From JBFKAV01 sp041621405 (lineage in GTDB: Bacteria > Pseudomonadota > Alphaproteobacteria > Rhodobacterales > Rhodobacteraceae): a stretch of DNA of 44,841 nt. How positions within the stretch are numbered: position 1 is the stretch's first letter; each line of letters opens with the position of its first letter. Positions 23,488-33,393 of this stretch are shown piece by piece. The stretch is from NCBI GenBank assembly GCA_041621405.1, contig JBFKAV010000010.1, positions 1-44,841 on the forward strand. Reading direction: 5' to 3'. Made by a program: the position numbers and the translations under genes. The notes under the pieces are model-generated. The model ran no database searches, was not told where the DNA came from, and saw only the letters and a program-made list of their open reading frames with translations.

Positions 23488-26400
23488 TCAGCGACCGGCA
23501 GGACGCGCAGAGCGGGTCTGCGTCGCCTCCCGCGGCTCGATCCGGGCGCGCACGGCGCCCTCGGCGCCGGCGTCCGGGAACGGGATCGGCCCTCCCCCCC
23601 AGGGCGCGCCGTCGACCTCGACCCGGAGCTCGCCTGCGGACAGTCCCTCCGGGTTCTCGATCGTCACCCTGAGCCGGCCTCCGCCAAAGGACACCGTCGC
23701 CTCAACCCGCGGCCAGGCGCGCGGCAGGCAGGGCCTGAGGTCAAGCCCGCCCTCCGCGATCCGGAGCCCGAGGATCCCCTCGACGGCGAGCTTCCAGGTC
23801 CAGCCGGCGGCGCCGGTGTACCAGGTCCAGCCGGCGCGGCCGGTATGCGGCGCGGCGCCAAGCACGTCGCCGGGCAGCACGTAGGGCTCCCCCCGGTATC
23901 GTGTTGCCTTCTCCGCGGTGTCGGTCCGCCGCACGGGGTTGATGATGTCAAAGACCTGCCAGGCCCGGTCGCCGTCGCCGAGCGCGGCGAAGGCGAGCCC
24001 GGCCCAGGCGGCGGCATGGGTGTACTGCCCGCCGTTTTCGCGTACCCCCGGCGGATAGGCCCGGATGTAGCCGGGGTTGCGCGGCGTCTGGTCGAAGGGC
24101 GGGCTCAGCAGGCGCACAAGCCGCGCCTCGGGGTCGATAAGGAGCTGGGCGAGGCTCTCCATCGCCTCTCGCGAATGCGGCGCGGGGTCCTCGCCAGAGA
24201 GCACCGACCAGGACTGGGCGATCGAGTCGATGCGGCATTCCTCGTTCTCGGCAGAGCCCCAGGGGATGCCGTCGTCGTCGAAGGCACGCATGTACCAGGC
24301 ACCGTCCCATCCGGCCCGGTCGGCCGTCTCGCGGAGCTGCGCCGCGCGATTGCGCCAGAGCCCGGCCAGAACGCCGCGTCCGGCGCCCTCGGCCAGTTCG
24401 GCGAAGCCCTCTGCCGCGGCGGCAGCGAACCAGGCGAGCCACAGGCTCTCGCCCCGCCCGTGCCGGCCCACGGCGTCCATCCCGTCGTTCCAGTCGCCCC
24501 CGCCGATCAGCGGCAGGCCGTGCTGGCCTGAAGTCACGCCGCGCTCGAGCGCCCGGAGGCAATGGTCGAAGAGTGGCGCGGCCTCGGCCCCGGCCTCGTA
24601 GACGGCGTAGCGGTCTTCCTCCTCGGGCCGCAGTTCCGGCGCCGAGAGGTATGGCACCTGCTCGTCAAGTACGCTCCGGTCGCCGGTCGCCGCCACGTAG
24701 CGGGCAGCAACGAACGGTAGCCAGAGCAGGTCGTCCGAGCAGCGCGTGCGCACCCCGCGCCCAGACGGCGGGTGCCACCAGTGCAGCACGTCGCCCTGCT
24801 CGAACTGGCGCGCCGCGCAGTCGAGGAGATGTGCCCTAACCCGAGCCGGATCGACATGCAGGATCGCCAGCATGTCCTGCAGCTGGTCGCGGAATCCGTA
24901 GGCCCCGCCCGACTGGTGGAAGCCCGACCGGGCGAGGATCCGCGAGGCGAAGTCCTGGTAGAGGAGCCAGCGGTTCGCCATCAGGTCGAAGGCCGGATCG
25001 GGCGTCTGGACCTCGATCGTACCGAGCCGCCGGGTCCAGAGCTCTTCGACCTCGGTCCGCGCCGTCTCGGCCTTCCCGACGCCCTGCCACACCGCGGCGA
25101 GGGCCCGGGCCTCGGCGATATCCTCGCCCTGGCCGAGCGCGAAGACCACCCGCTCGGTCGCGCCCGGGGCGAGGTCGAGATGCACCTGGTAGGCCGCGCA
25201 GGGCTCGGTCACGCCCCGCACCCGCCCGCCGAGGTCCCAGGCCGCAAGCGCCGCCGGCCGGTCGCGGCGCCCTGCCTCGCCGATGAAGGCGCGCCGGTCC
25301 GACGTCAGGCTATGCGGCTCGAGGCTTGCGGTAAGGAACGCTGTGCGCGCCGCGAATTCCGGGTTCCATGCGCTGCGGGCGAGCAGCGCCCGGCTGCCGG
25401 GATCGTAGTCACAGACGACGTGGGGGCGCGCGATCTCGTTCACCGCACCCAGCACCCATTCGGCGTAGCAGGTCGCCGTGACCCGGCGGACTTGGCTGCC
25501 GCGGTTCTCGAGGCTGAGAACGAACAGCTTCACCGGTGCCTCGGGCGCGACGAAGACGCTCAGCGTCTGGATCAGGCCATGGCTGGCGCGGCGCCACTCG
25601 GTCACGCCGGGGGAATGGGTCACGCGGCACCGGGCGTCGCCGCCGCACGGGTTGGGCGTCACGCTCCAGACCGCCGCCGTTTCCTCGTCGCGGAGGTAGA
25701 CCACCTCGCCCGGCGGGTCAGCGACGGGGTCGTTGCTCCAGGGCGTGAGCCGATTCTCGCCGCTGTTCACCGCCCAAGTGAAGCCGCCGCCCGCCTCGGA
25801 GACGATCGTGCCGAAGCGGTCGTTGGCCAGCACGTTGCTCCAGGCCTGCGGGGTGCGAGCACCCGGCCCGGTCTCGATGACGTAGCCCGCACCGTCTGCG
25901 GCGAAACCGCCGAGACCATTGTCGAAGGCGAGATCGTCTCGCCGCTCCAGCTCGGCGACGGGCTCGGGCGCCGGCCCGGGCACCGGCACGAAGGGCGGCA
26001 CCGGCTCCCGGCCTTCCGGCGCGATCCGCACTGCCTCGGCCAGGCTGCCGCGGCTGCCGTCGATCCAGACCCGCGCCGCGCCGCGGAGCGCCCGGAGCGC
26101 GGCGGCGCCGATCTGCCCGGAGGCCCGCAGGTGGATGCCGGCACGCTCGCCGAAACCCTCGACGACGCCGGCCTCGCGCATCGCCGCGGTCAGCTGCTGG
26201 CGGATCGGCTCCTCGTAGCCCGTCGCGCCCTCGCGCAGCACCACGAGATCCAGCATGAGACCGCGCCGGCTCCACCAGCGGTGGATCTGCACGAGCTTGG
26301 TCAGGATCGCCTCGGAGGCGTCGTCGGCCTTGCCGACCACCAGGATCGGCAGGTCGCCGGAGAGACCCATGCTCCAGAGCTCCGGCTGACCAGCGAGGTC

Positions 26401-29400
26401 TTCCCCGGGCACCGGCCGCGGCGCCCGGAGCTGCGGCTCGCCGATCAGCAGGCGGCTGCCGAGGGTCTGGGCGAGCACCAGGTCGTCGTGGCCGAGCTTG
26501 AGGTCGCCCACCTCGATCGCCGTAGCCCGCCGCGCCTCGTCGAGCGCCCAGTCGAGCGCGGCATGGTCGCCGTAGCGCCGCGCAGTCTCCAGCGCCGCCT
26601 CGCGCGAACCCGCGGCGATGGTGGTGAAGGCGATCCGGCAGCGCGCGCCCGGCTCGAGCCGGACCCGGCCTTGCAGCGCCAGCACCGGATCGAGGCTGTA
26701 GCCCTCGGTGCGGCCGAGTCCGTGCTCCCGTCCCCCAGCCAGCGCCTCTGGCCGCGCGGCCCTCCCCTCGCGACCGAGGAAGGCCGCCCGATCGGTCTCG
26801 AAGCTCACGTCGAGGGCGGTGGTGCCGTCGCCGAAGATGCGCTGCAGCAGGACCGGCGGCCGGTCCTGCGGCCGGCGCGGCCGGCGCGAGAAGAAAAGCG
26901 CGCGCTCGGCCGGAAGATACTCCCCCTTCACGAAGAGCCGGCTGAAGGCCGGGTGGCGCTCGTGGTCCTCGCGCCGCGCCAGCACGATCTCGGCCGCGCT
27001 CGTCACCGCGATCTCGCGCTCGCGGTCGGAGCTGTTGACCAGCGTCAGGCGCCGGACCTCGACGTCGTCGCGCGGCGCCACGTAGATCTCGAGCGTCGCG
27101 CCGACGTCGGCCTCGCGGTGGTGGACCTCTGCCACGTGGGCGTGGAACGACGCCCGCGCCGCATCGCCGCGCCCGATGCGCCAGATCGCGCCGTCCACGA
27201 GGTCCTGGATGTAGAGGACGGCGGCGCTGTCCTCGACCGCGCCGTGGGTGAGGCTCCGGGTCAGCGCCTGGCCGCGCCAGGAAAGCGCCCCGGCGCCCTC
27301 GGTGGTCAGGATCGACGAAAGGCGCCCGTTGCCGAGGAACTGGCTCTCCGGCGGAAAGCTCCGGCGCGGCTCCCATACCTCGAGGTCGGGAAGCGGCGCC
27401 CCGCGAGCGAGGTCGGGCACCTCGAAGGCCTCCTCCCGCGCAGGCTCTCGCGGGGCGTCCCAGGGCACGCGCTCCTGCAGCAAGAGCTCGATCGATCGCA
27501 TTCGACGGTCGGACAGGAAGCGCTTTTGCAGCGCATCGCCGGTCAGCCGGTTGCCGATCGCGGCCAGCATCATGCCCTGGTGATGCGCCATGTGGCTCTT
27601 GACGGGGGTGAAGCGCGCCCCCGGACGCTGCCGCTCGGGCGTGAAGTCGACGGCCTCGAACAGACCGTAGCGGCCGAGCATTCCCATCCCGGCCAGATCG
27701 CGCAGGTTCCGCACCGCCTCGCGCGGCGCGACGGCGAGCGCGAGGCCGCTCGCGTAGGGCGCCACCACGTAGTCCTCGCCGAGACCGCGCTTCAGTCCCA
27801 GCTCCGGCACGCCGAAGGCCTGGTACTGGTAGGTCTGCGCGCTGTCGCGGAGCGCGAAGGCCGATTCCGAGACGCCCCAGGGCAGGCCGAGGCGGCCCGC
27901 GTAAGACGTCTGCACCGCGACCGCCGCCCGCTCGCTCCGACCGATGAGCCGGCCCTCCTCGCTCCTGAGTACAAGCGCCGGCATGAGGAACTCGAACATC
28001 GAGCCGTTCCACGAGAGCGCGGTCAGTTCGCCCGCGATGCCGCTGACCGGGCGGCCGAGGTGAATCCAGTGCTCGGCCGGCACGTCGCGCTTGGCGATGG
28101 CGAAGTAGCTGGCGAGCCGCGCCTCGCTGAGCAGGAGGTCGTAGTAGTGCGGATCGAGCTGGTCAGTGCCGAGGTTGTAGCCGATGTTGAAGAGCCGCCG
28201 CTCGCGGTCGTAGAGCATGGCGAAGTCGATGCCGTCGGCGGCCGCCGAGGCGCGGGCGGCGACCGCATCGAGATCCCGCAGGAGGTCATCCTGCGCCGCA
28301 CCTCCGGCGGCGACCGCGGCGTCGAGCCGGTCGAGCCAGCCCTGACCCTCAGCGTCGGCCACCGTGCGCGCCGAGGCCACCTCGCGCCTCACCTCGGCCA
28401 CCCGGCCGCCTGCGCCGCGCAGCGGCCGGTCCGGGCCGAGCGCTTCCGCAAGGCGGCGGGCCACGACATCGAGTCCGGGTGGGGGGCTCTCCAACAGGTC
28501 CAGCCAGGGAAACAGGGCGCTGATCTCGGCCCGCATCATCTCGAGATGGTGCTCGATGCGCTCGAGCCAGACCTGAGTCTCTTCAAGACTGAAGTCGAGC
28601 GCTTCGCCCGCACCAGAAAGCGCCTCGAGCAGCATGGGCTTGAGCCCGGAGACCTCGGCCCGCAGCGCGTCAAGCGCTGCCGGTGACGGCCGCGGTCCCG
28701 CGTCCATCTCGGCCAACCGGCCCATGATCTGGCCGATTCGTGCGCCCAGCCCCTCGGCGCCAGGATCGGATACACCGTCAAGCGCCTCGGCAAGCAGATC
28801 GACCGCGTCCGCCAGCCCTGTCCACAGCGCCCCGGGCAAGACTGCCCGGTCTGCGAATTCGCGGCAACCTTCCGCCAGCGTCACCAGCGACACGGCGAGA
28901 TTGCCGCTGTCCACCGTCGAGACGTAGCGCGGCTCGAGCAGCTGCAGCGTCCGTGTGTCGTACCAGTTGAGCCAGTGCCCACGGTAGCGCTCCATCCGGT
29001 CCATCGAATCGAGCACTGCGCGGACCCGGACCGTGAAGTCGCGCAGGCCCGAGTAGCCGAGGTCGCGCGCCGAGAGCGCCGAAAGGAGCAGCATCCCGAT
29101 GTTGGTCGGTGAGGTGCGGTGGGCGATCTCGGGGCCTGGGTCGAGCTGGAAGTTGTCGGGCGGCAGCCAGTTGTCCTCGGGGCCGGCGAAGACTTCGAAG
29201 AAATACCAGGTGCGCCGCGCGATCCGCCGCAGGAAGGCGCGGTCCTCAGCATCGAGCGCCGAGTCCGGCGCGACGAAGGGCCTGCTGATCCAGGCCGCGA
29301 TGGCGGGAGAGGCAAACCAGAGCGCGAGCAGCGGCGCCGCGCCGAAGAGCGCGCCGGGCGCGACCGCGATGACGTTGAGCCCGATCAGGAGCGCGAGGGC

Positions 29401-31947
29401 CGGCGCGGTCCACATCTCGCGCCAGTAGCCGAGCGCGCCGCGGTTACCCGCGCGTGCAGCCCGCGCGGCATGCGCGGCCGTCGTCCATTCCAGCATCTGC
29501 CGCCGCGTGACGAAGGTCCGCCAGAGCGACCGGACGATCGCGTCGAGCGCGAGGATCGCCTCGTCGAGCATGAAGGCAATGGCGAGCGCCCAGCGGCCGG
29601 CGTGATCGGCCTGCGTGCGCAGCCGGCTGCTGACCGTTCCGCGCCGCCGCCCGCGGGCCAGGCCGGTGATCAGATCGGTGAACAGATAGGCGCCCGGCGC
29701 AGCGATCGTCAGCAGCGTCCAGAGCCAGGCCGGGCCGGGCAGCGCGAGCCAGCCGGCCACTGCCAGGAGCACCAGCCCCGGCGCGATCAGGCTGCGGCGC
29801 AGATTGTCGGCGATGCGCCACCGGTCGAGCAGACCGAAGCGGCTTGGAACGCGCGCCCCGTCCGTGCCCGGCACCCGCCGCCCGAGCCACGGCACCAGCT
29901 GCCAGTCGCCCCGGATCCAGCGGTGGGCGCGGCGCGCGTAACCCAGGTAGTCGGACGGGAAATCCTCGTAGAGAACGATGTCGCTGGCCAACGCTGTGCG
30001 CCCGAGCAGGCCCTCGAAGAGGTCATGGCTGAGGATCGCGTTCTCGGGGACGCGGCCCTCGGTGGCCTGCCGGAACGCCGCGACCTCGTAGCCGCCCTTG
30101 CCGGTGAAGATGCCCTCGCCGAAGAGATCCTGGTACACGTCCGACACCGCGCGGCTGTAGATGTCGATCGCGGTGTCGCCGGTGTAGAGCCGGTTGAAGA
30201 GCGACCGCGTGCCCGCCTCCGGCGCGATCTCGACCCGCGGCTGGATGAAGCTGTAGCCATCGGTCACCCGGCCGCTGCCCTCCGCGAACGCGGCGCGGTT
30301 CAAGGGATGGGCGAGCGCCCCGAGCAGGCGCTGCGCCGCGCCGGGCGGAAGGATCGTGTCGGCGTCCGTGGTGATCACGTAGGGTGTGCCGACGAGGGCG
30401 TCCGCATTCCCGGCGCGAAACGGGAAGGCCGCGCCGTTGCCGGTGGCGAGGAAGTCGTTGAATTCAGACAGTTTGCCCCGTTTGCGCTCCCAGCCCATCC
30501 AGACGCCGTCGGCCGTGTTGAGCCGTCGCTCCCGGTGCAGGAGGACGAAGGGACGGCGGCCGGGGTAGCGGCTGTTCAGCTGCTCGATCCCGGAGCGCAG
30601 CGCAGCGAGAATGTCCGCGTCCCCCGGCAGCGAGGCGGCCTCGGCATCGGCGAAATCGCTGAGGATCACGAAGCGCAGGTTCGCAACCGGGTTGGTGAGC
30701 CAATTCGTCTCGACCTGTTCGAGGAGCCGCCCGACCTCTTCGGCGGCGCGGAAGATCACCGGGACCGCGACGGCGGCATGAAACCCCTCGGGCAGGCCCT
30801 CGGCAAAATCGAGCTTGGGCAGGATGCGCGGCGGCAGGATCAGCGCGACGAGCCAGTGGGTGACCGTCACCGCGATGATCGCCGCCGGGATGAGGGAAAG
30901 CAGAAGTCCACCCGCGAACGCCGAAGCCCCGGCCCCCCGGCTCCACAGGATCGCGGCAGGCAGAAGAAGCGCCGCCAGACCGAGAACGACGAGGGCGCCG
31001 AAGTAGATCGGCCTGGCCCGCGCAGCCATGACGCGCCGGATCCATGCGGGCGGCGGCGCGCGATAGCCTAGATGGGCCTCGAGCGCACCGCGACCGGAGC
31101 CGACGAGCCAGTGCCCGACATGGCCCTGCCGCGGGTCGCCCGGCAGCCCGGACGACTTCGCGATCGCCCGCTCGACCACTTCGGTCTCGCCCCGGCCGCT
31201 GCCCCGCGCCAGATCCTCGACCGCCCGGCGGTAGAGATCGCGGCTCTCGAAATCCATTTTGGCGTAGACGTCGGCCGGGTCGCGCCGGAGAGCGGCGTCG
31301 ACCAGGCTCGTGCGGTCGAAGAAATCCTTCCAGGAGATCGCGGCAAGCGCAGAGAGCGCGGTGATTGCCCGCGCCACGCACTCGGTGCAGTCGTGCTCGG
31401 CCAGCCACGCGCTGCGCGCCGCGGTCCCGGCCGGGGCCTCGAGGCCCGGCAGGATCTCGCCGCAGGCCGACATCAGCGTCTCGAGGCAGGCGAGGCGCAG
31501 CATGGTCGGAAACGCCCAAAGCTCGGCGATCGTCAGCGCGCCGCGCTCCTGGTAGGCGGAGACGAAGGTGGCGAGCGACTCGAGCCCCGGCTGCATCTCG
31601 GTCGCGTCGAGCGCGCCGTGGGCGACAAGGTAGATCCGCGGCACCCCGCCGTGCTCCGGCTGGGCGAGGCGCGGCAGCGCGCGGTAAAAGCGCGCCGGCA
31701 TGTCCCGGCGCACTTCGCGGATCGCGCGCCGCACGACGTATTCGTTGTCTGTGATCCATTCCGCGGCCTTTGCGGCCTCGGCCGGCGGCTCGGACGCCCG
31801 TCGGCGCGCCTCCGAAAGCCACTGCAAAAGTTCCTCGCCGCGCGCCAGCATCCGCAACTGGGCGGGCGGTCCGGCCTCCACCCGGTGATGCCGCTGCAAC
31901 TCCAGCGCCGCGCGCCGCGCGGTATCGTCAGGGCCCGGGCCCTCCAT
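23488..31947 (-). CDS. ndvB: Cyclic beta-1,2-glucan synthase (NdvB/ChvB/Cgs type)
   Basis: A 2819-residue protein, matching the ~2830-2870 residues of NdvB, ChvB and Cgs. Residues ~60-290 are the cytoplasmic N-terminal region, followed by membrane segments near 313-335 and 341-370. The GT84 core has TTDADTILPPG (DAD at 528-530), H641-D642 and the RRAHRWIRGDWQL acceptor motif near 672-684, then more membrane helices (~705-880). A glycoamylase-like domain begins near 910 (FFEVFAGPEDNWLPPDNF). From ~1520 to the end lie GH94-type phosphorylase regions, with GGDWNDGMDAVG near 2480. The family initiates, elongates, cyclises and length-controls periplasmic glucans from UDP-glucose. It follows usp by 5 bp and probably shares its FNR-type promoter. 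No ndvA/chvA exporter is in the window. Confidence 0.93.
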   Translation of the reverse strand: MEGPGPDDTARRAALELQRHHRVEAGPPAQLRMLARGEELLQWLSEARRRASEPPAEAAKAAEWITDNEYVVRRAIREVRRDMPARFYRALPRLAQPEHGGVPRIYLVAHGALDATEMQPGLESLATFVSAYQERGALTIAELWAFPTMLRLACLETLMSACGEILPGLEAPAGTAARSAWLAEHDCTECVARAITALSALAAISWKDFFDRTSLVDAALRRDPADVYAKMDFESRDLYRRAVEDLARGSGRGETEVVERAIAKSSGLPGDPRQGHVGHWLVGSGRGALEAHLGYRAPPPAWIRRVMAARARPIYFGALVVLGLAALLLPAAILWSRGAGASAFAGGLLLSLIPAAIIAVTVTHWLVALILPPRILPKLDFAEGLPEGFHAAVAVPVIFRAAEEVGRLLEQVETNWLTNPVANLRFVILSDFADAEAASLPGDADILAALRSGIEQLNSRYPGRRPFVLLHRERRLNTADGVWMGWERKRGKLSEFNDFLATGNGAAFPFRAGNADALVGTPYVITTDADTILPPGAAQRLLGALAHPLNRAAFAEGSGRVTDGYSFIQPRVEIAPEAGTRSLFNRLYTGDTAIDIYSRAVSDVYQDLFGEGIFTGKGGYEVAAFRQATEGRVPENAILSHDLFEGLLGRTALASDIVLYEDFPSDYLGYARRAHRWIRGDWQLVPWLGRRVPGTDGARVPSRFGLLDRWRIADNLRRSLIAPGLVLLAVAGWLALPGPAWLWTLLTIAAPGAYLFTDLITGLARGRRRGTVSSRLRTQADHAGRWALAIAFMLDEAILALDAIVRSLWRTFVTRRQMLEWTTAAHAARAARAGNRGALGYWREMWTAPALALLIGLNVIAVAPGALFGAAPLLALWFASPAIAAWISRPFVAPDSALDAEDRAFLRRIARRTWYFFEVFAGPEDNWLPPDNFQLDPGPEIAHRTSPTNIGMLLLSALSARDLGYSGLRDFTVRVRAVLDSMDRMERYRGHWLNWYDTRTLQLLEPRYVSTVDSGNLAVSLVTLAEGCREFADRAVLPGALWTGLADAVDLLAEALDGVSDPGAEGLGARIGQIMGRLAEMDAGPRPSPAALDALRAEVSGLKPMLLEALSGAGEALDFSLEETQVWLERIEHHLEMMRAEISALFPWLDLLESPPPGLDVVARRLAEALGPDRPLRGAGGRVAEVRREVASARTVADAEGQGWLDRLDAAVAAGGAAQDDLLRDLDAVAARASAAADGIDFAMLYDRERRLFNIGYNLGTDQLDPHYYDLLLSEARLASYFAIAKRDVPAEHWIHLGRPVSGIAGELTALSWNGSMFEFLMPALVLRSEEGRLIGRSERAAVAVQTSYAGRLGLPWGVSESAFALRDSAQTYQYQAFGVPELGLKRGLGEDYVVAPYASGLALAVAPREAVRNLRDLAGMGMLGRYGLFEAVDFTPERQRPGARFTPVKSHMAHHQGMMLAAIGNRLTGDALQKRFLSDRRMRSIELLLQERVPWDAPREPAREEAFEVPDLARGAPLPDLEVWEPRRSFPPESQFLGNGRLSSILTTEGAGALSWRGQALTRSLTHGAVEDSAAVLYIQDLVDGAIWRIGRGDAARASFHAHVAEVHHREADVGATLEIYVAPRDDVEVRRLTLVNSSDREREIAVTSAAEIVLARREDHERHPAFSRLFVKGEYLPAERALFFSRRPRRPQDRPPVLLQRIFGDGTTALDVSFETDRAAFLGREGRAARPEALAGGREHGLGRTEGYSLDPVLALQGRVRLEPGARCRIAFTTIAAGSREAALETARRYGDHAALDWALDEARRATAIEVGDLKLGHDDLVLAQTLGSRLLIGEPQLRAPRPVPGEDLAGQPELWSMGLSGDLPILVVGKADDASEAILTKLVQIHRWWSRRGLMLDLVVLREGATGYEEPIRQQLTAAMREAGVVEGFGERAGIHLRASGQIGAAALRALRGAARVWIDGSRGSLAEAVRIAPEGREPVPPFVPVPGPAPEPVAELERRDDLAFDNGLGGFAADGAGYVIETGPGARTPQAWSNVLANDRFGTIVSEAGGGFTWAVNSGENRLTPWSNDPVADPPGEVVYLRDEETAAVWSVTPNPCGGDARCRVTHSPGVTEWRRASHGLIQTLSVFVAPEAPVKLFVLSLENRGSQVRRVTATCYAEWVLGAVNEIARPHVVCDYDPGSRALLARSAWNPEFAARTAFLTASLEPHSLTSDRRAFIGEAGRRDRPAALAAWDLGGRVRGVTEPCAAYQVHLDLAPGATERVVFALGQGEDIAEARALAAVWQGVGKAETARTEVEELWTRRLGTIEVQTPDPAFDLMANRWLLYQDFASRILARSGFHQSGGAYGFRDQLQDMLAILHVDPARVRAHLLDCAARQFEQGDVLHWWHPPSGRGVRTRCSDDLLWLPFVAARYVAATGDRSVLDEQVPYLSAPELRPEEEDRYAVYEAGAEAAPLFDHCLRALERGVTSGQHGLPLIGGGDWNDGMDAVGRHGRGESLWLAWFAAAAAEGFAELAEGAGRGVLAGLWRNRAAQLRETADRAGWDGAWYMRAFDDDGIPWGSAENEECRIDSIAQSWSVLSGEDPAPHSREAMESLAQLLIDPEARLVRLLSPPFDQTPRNPGYIRAYPPGVRENGGQYTHAAAWAGLAFAALGDGDRAWQVFDIINPVRRTDTAEKATRYRGEPYVLPGDVLGAAPHTGRAGWTWYTGAAGWTWKLAVEGILGLRIAEGGLDLRPCLPRAWPRVEATVSFGGGRLRVTIENPEGLSAGELRVEVDGAPWGGGPIPFPDAGAEGAVRARIEPREATQTRSARPAGR

Positions 31948-31952
31948 CCCGC

Positions 31953-33035
31953 TCAGGTCCGGCCGCGGATCGGGTTCACGGTAGCGGTGTGGACGGCCGT
32001 CGTCGCGACGGACGACGGCTTGCGGCCGGATCCCGGCCGGACGATCAGGATCGGCTTGCCGAGATGGGTGACGAGAAACTCCGCCACGCTGCCGAGCGCC
32101 TGGTCGGCGTAGCCACCGGCCCCCTTCGCGGCAAGGACGACGAGGTCGACCGTCTCTTCGGCCGCAGCGCTCTGCAGCCGGTGGCGCGGGTCTGCCCCGC
32201 TCACGATCAGTGTCCGGATCGGGCGGCGGTCCAGCGCCATCCGGGCGCGCAGCCGGCTCATGTACCGCTCGGCCGCCTTGCGATTGTGCTCTACGAAGTT
32301 GCTGCGCAGCGCGACCCCCGCCTCTTCCGGCGGGCCGCTCTCGGTGATTGCGGGCTCCGGCACGGCATGCGCCATCACGATTTCTGAGCCGAACGCGTCG
32401 GCAATCGCGATCGCGGCGGGCAGCGCCGTCTCGGCCCGCCGCGAGCAGTCGAGCGGCACCATCAGCCGGCGGACCTCGGGGGCGCCCGGGCGCGGGTCGC
32501 GCGCCGATCTCGGCGGCACGATCAGCACCGAGCAGCGGGCTGTCTCGACGATGCGCCGCGCGGTGGCGCCGATCGACTGCTCGGGATGTGTGGATTCACC
32601 CACCGAGCCGATCACGCAGAGCTCCACTGCGCCGCTCGTGAGAGCGGCCTGGAGCCTATCATGGAACCGCCCAACGGCGACCTCGCATTCCGCCCCGGCG
32701 GCTGCCCCGGCGCCTGCGTGCTCGAGCAGTTCCCGGAGCCGGCGCTGTGCCTGCCGCCGGCGCAGGTGCCAGGCGATCGGGTCCTGCGGAGCGCCATGGT
32801 CGGCGGGCATGTCGAGGACGCGGAGCGCCTGAAGTGAAGCGTTCAGCCTGCGTGCAATCGCGGTGGCCCAGGCGAGCACCTCGGCGGCATGGGGCGAGTC
32901 GTCGACGCAGGCAAGGATGCTCGAGAACTCCGCCGTGCACCGCCCGTCCGGTATTGCGGCCCCGGCGGTGCCGGAGCTGGCGGTTTCCTGGTTCGTCGCG
33001 ACATCTCCCAATGTCACTCCCTGCATGATGGCCAT
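31953..33035 (-). CDS. Tandem-domain universal stress protein
   Basis: 360 residues with two Usp domains. The first (~35-190) starts FSSILACVDDSPHAAEVLAWA and ends with SIGATARRIVETARCSVLIV. The second (~205-345) starts VRRLMVPLDCSRRAETALPAA and ends with ADQALGSVAEFLVTHLGKPILIV. Usp proteins accumulate under starvation, anoxia or respiratory block; many bind ATP. The start at 33035 (MAIMQGVTLG) has an excellent GGAGGAA seven bases upstream; the longer in-frame start would lie almost on the promoter. Upstream is a perfect FNR box placed as in class II activated promoters. ndvB follows after 5 bp. Confidence 0.9.
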   Translation of the reverse strand: MAIMQGVTLGDVATNQETASSGTAGAAIPDGRCTAEFSSILACVDDSPHAAEVLAWATAIARRLNASLQALRVLDMPADHGAPQDPIAWHLRRRQAQRRLRELLEHAGAGAAAGAECEVAVGRFHDRLQAALTSGAVELCVIGSVGESTHPEQSIGATARRIVETARCSVLIVPPRSARDPRPGAPEVRRLMVPLDCSRRAETALPAAIAIADAFGSEIVMAHAVPEPAITESGPPEEAGVALRSNFVEHNRKAAERYMSRLRARMALDRRPIRTLIVSGADPRHRLQSAAAEETVDLVVLAAKGAGGYADQALGSVAEFLVTHLGKPILIVRPGSGRKPSSVATTAVHTATVNPIRGRT

Positions 33036-33163
33036 CAACGACTTCCTCCGAGTTACAAACAGAATTGGAATGCCTGCGCCTCCGGGTTCCCCCTGGCCGT
33101 TGCGGACATTTTCTTGAGGTGAACACCGCCGACATACCGGCGAGCCGATTCCCGACGGATACA

Positions 33164-33204
33164 ATCATACACTACAACGCCCATTTTGTATTGATTGCGA
33201 TCAA
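33164..33204 (-). promoter_or_regulatory. FNR/FnrL-dependent promoter of usp-ndvB
   Basis: The palindrome TTGAT-TGCG-ATCAA (33191-33204) is a perfect FNR/FnrL site. On the minus strand a TATGAT -10 box (33169-33164) begins 21 bases after it, which puts the site centre near -41, the class II activation position. Transcription would start near 33157, giving a ~120-base leader before usp. No similarly spaced -10 box is visible toward the copper ATPase. Confidence 0.75.
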
Positions 33205-33323
33205 TCAAGCGGACGACCGCCGATGCCGGGCCGAACCGCCTTCGCCCTCCTGGTCGAGGATTGCCACCCAGAGGTCAACGCGGCGACGCCGATCGAGTAG
33301 GTGGGGTAGTTGCAGGAGCAATG

Positions 33324-33354
33324 TTGACCTTCCAGCGATGGGAGGGATTAACAT
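33324..33354 (+). promoter_or_regulatory. MerR/CueR-type promoter of the copper ATPase
   Basis: TTGACC (33324-33329) and TAACAT (33349-33354) are separated by 19 bases, the overlong spacer that MerR-family activators correct by distorting DNA. Within it, ACCTTCC (33327-33333) and GGAGGGA (33341-33347) form a dyad with 7 central bases, close to the CueR operator arms ACCTTCC and GGAAGGT. The start codon of the ATPase lies 39 bases after the -10 box. Confidence 0.65.
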
Positions 33355-33393
33355 CAAGCCATCCTGACCGAACGGCGCAACCGGGAGGTCGTC

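Noticed and set aside
24772..28686. A 1304-codon plus-strand open frame, and another of 650 codons at 29119-31071
   Set aside because: Both lie entirely antisense to ndvB, have Arg/Gly/Pro/His-rich composition and no domain motifs; they come from the GC-rich third codon positions of the real gene.
33191..33204. FNR box as activator of the copper ATPase
   Set aside because: No -10 box at ~22 bases on that side; the ATPase has its own 19-bp-spacer promoter at 33324-33354. A repressing or long-range role cannot be excluded.
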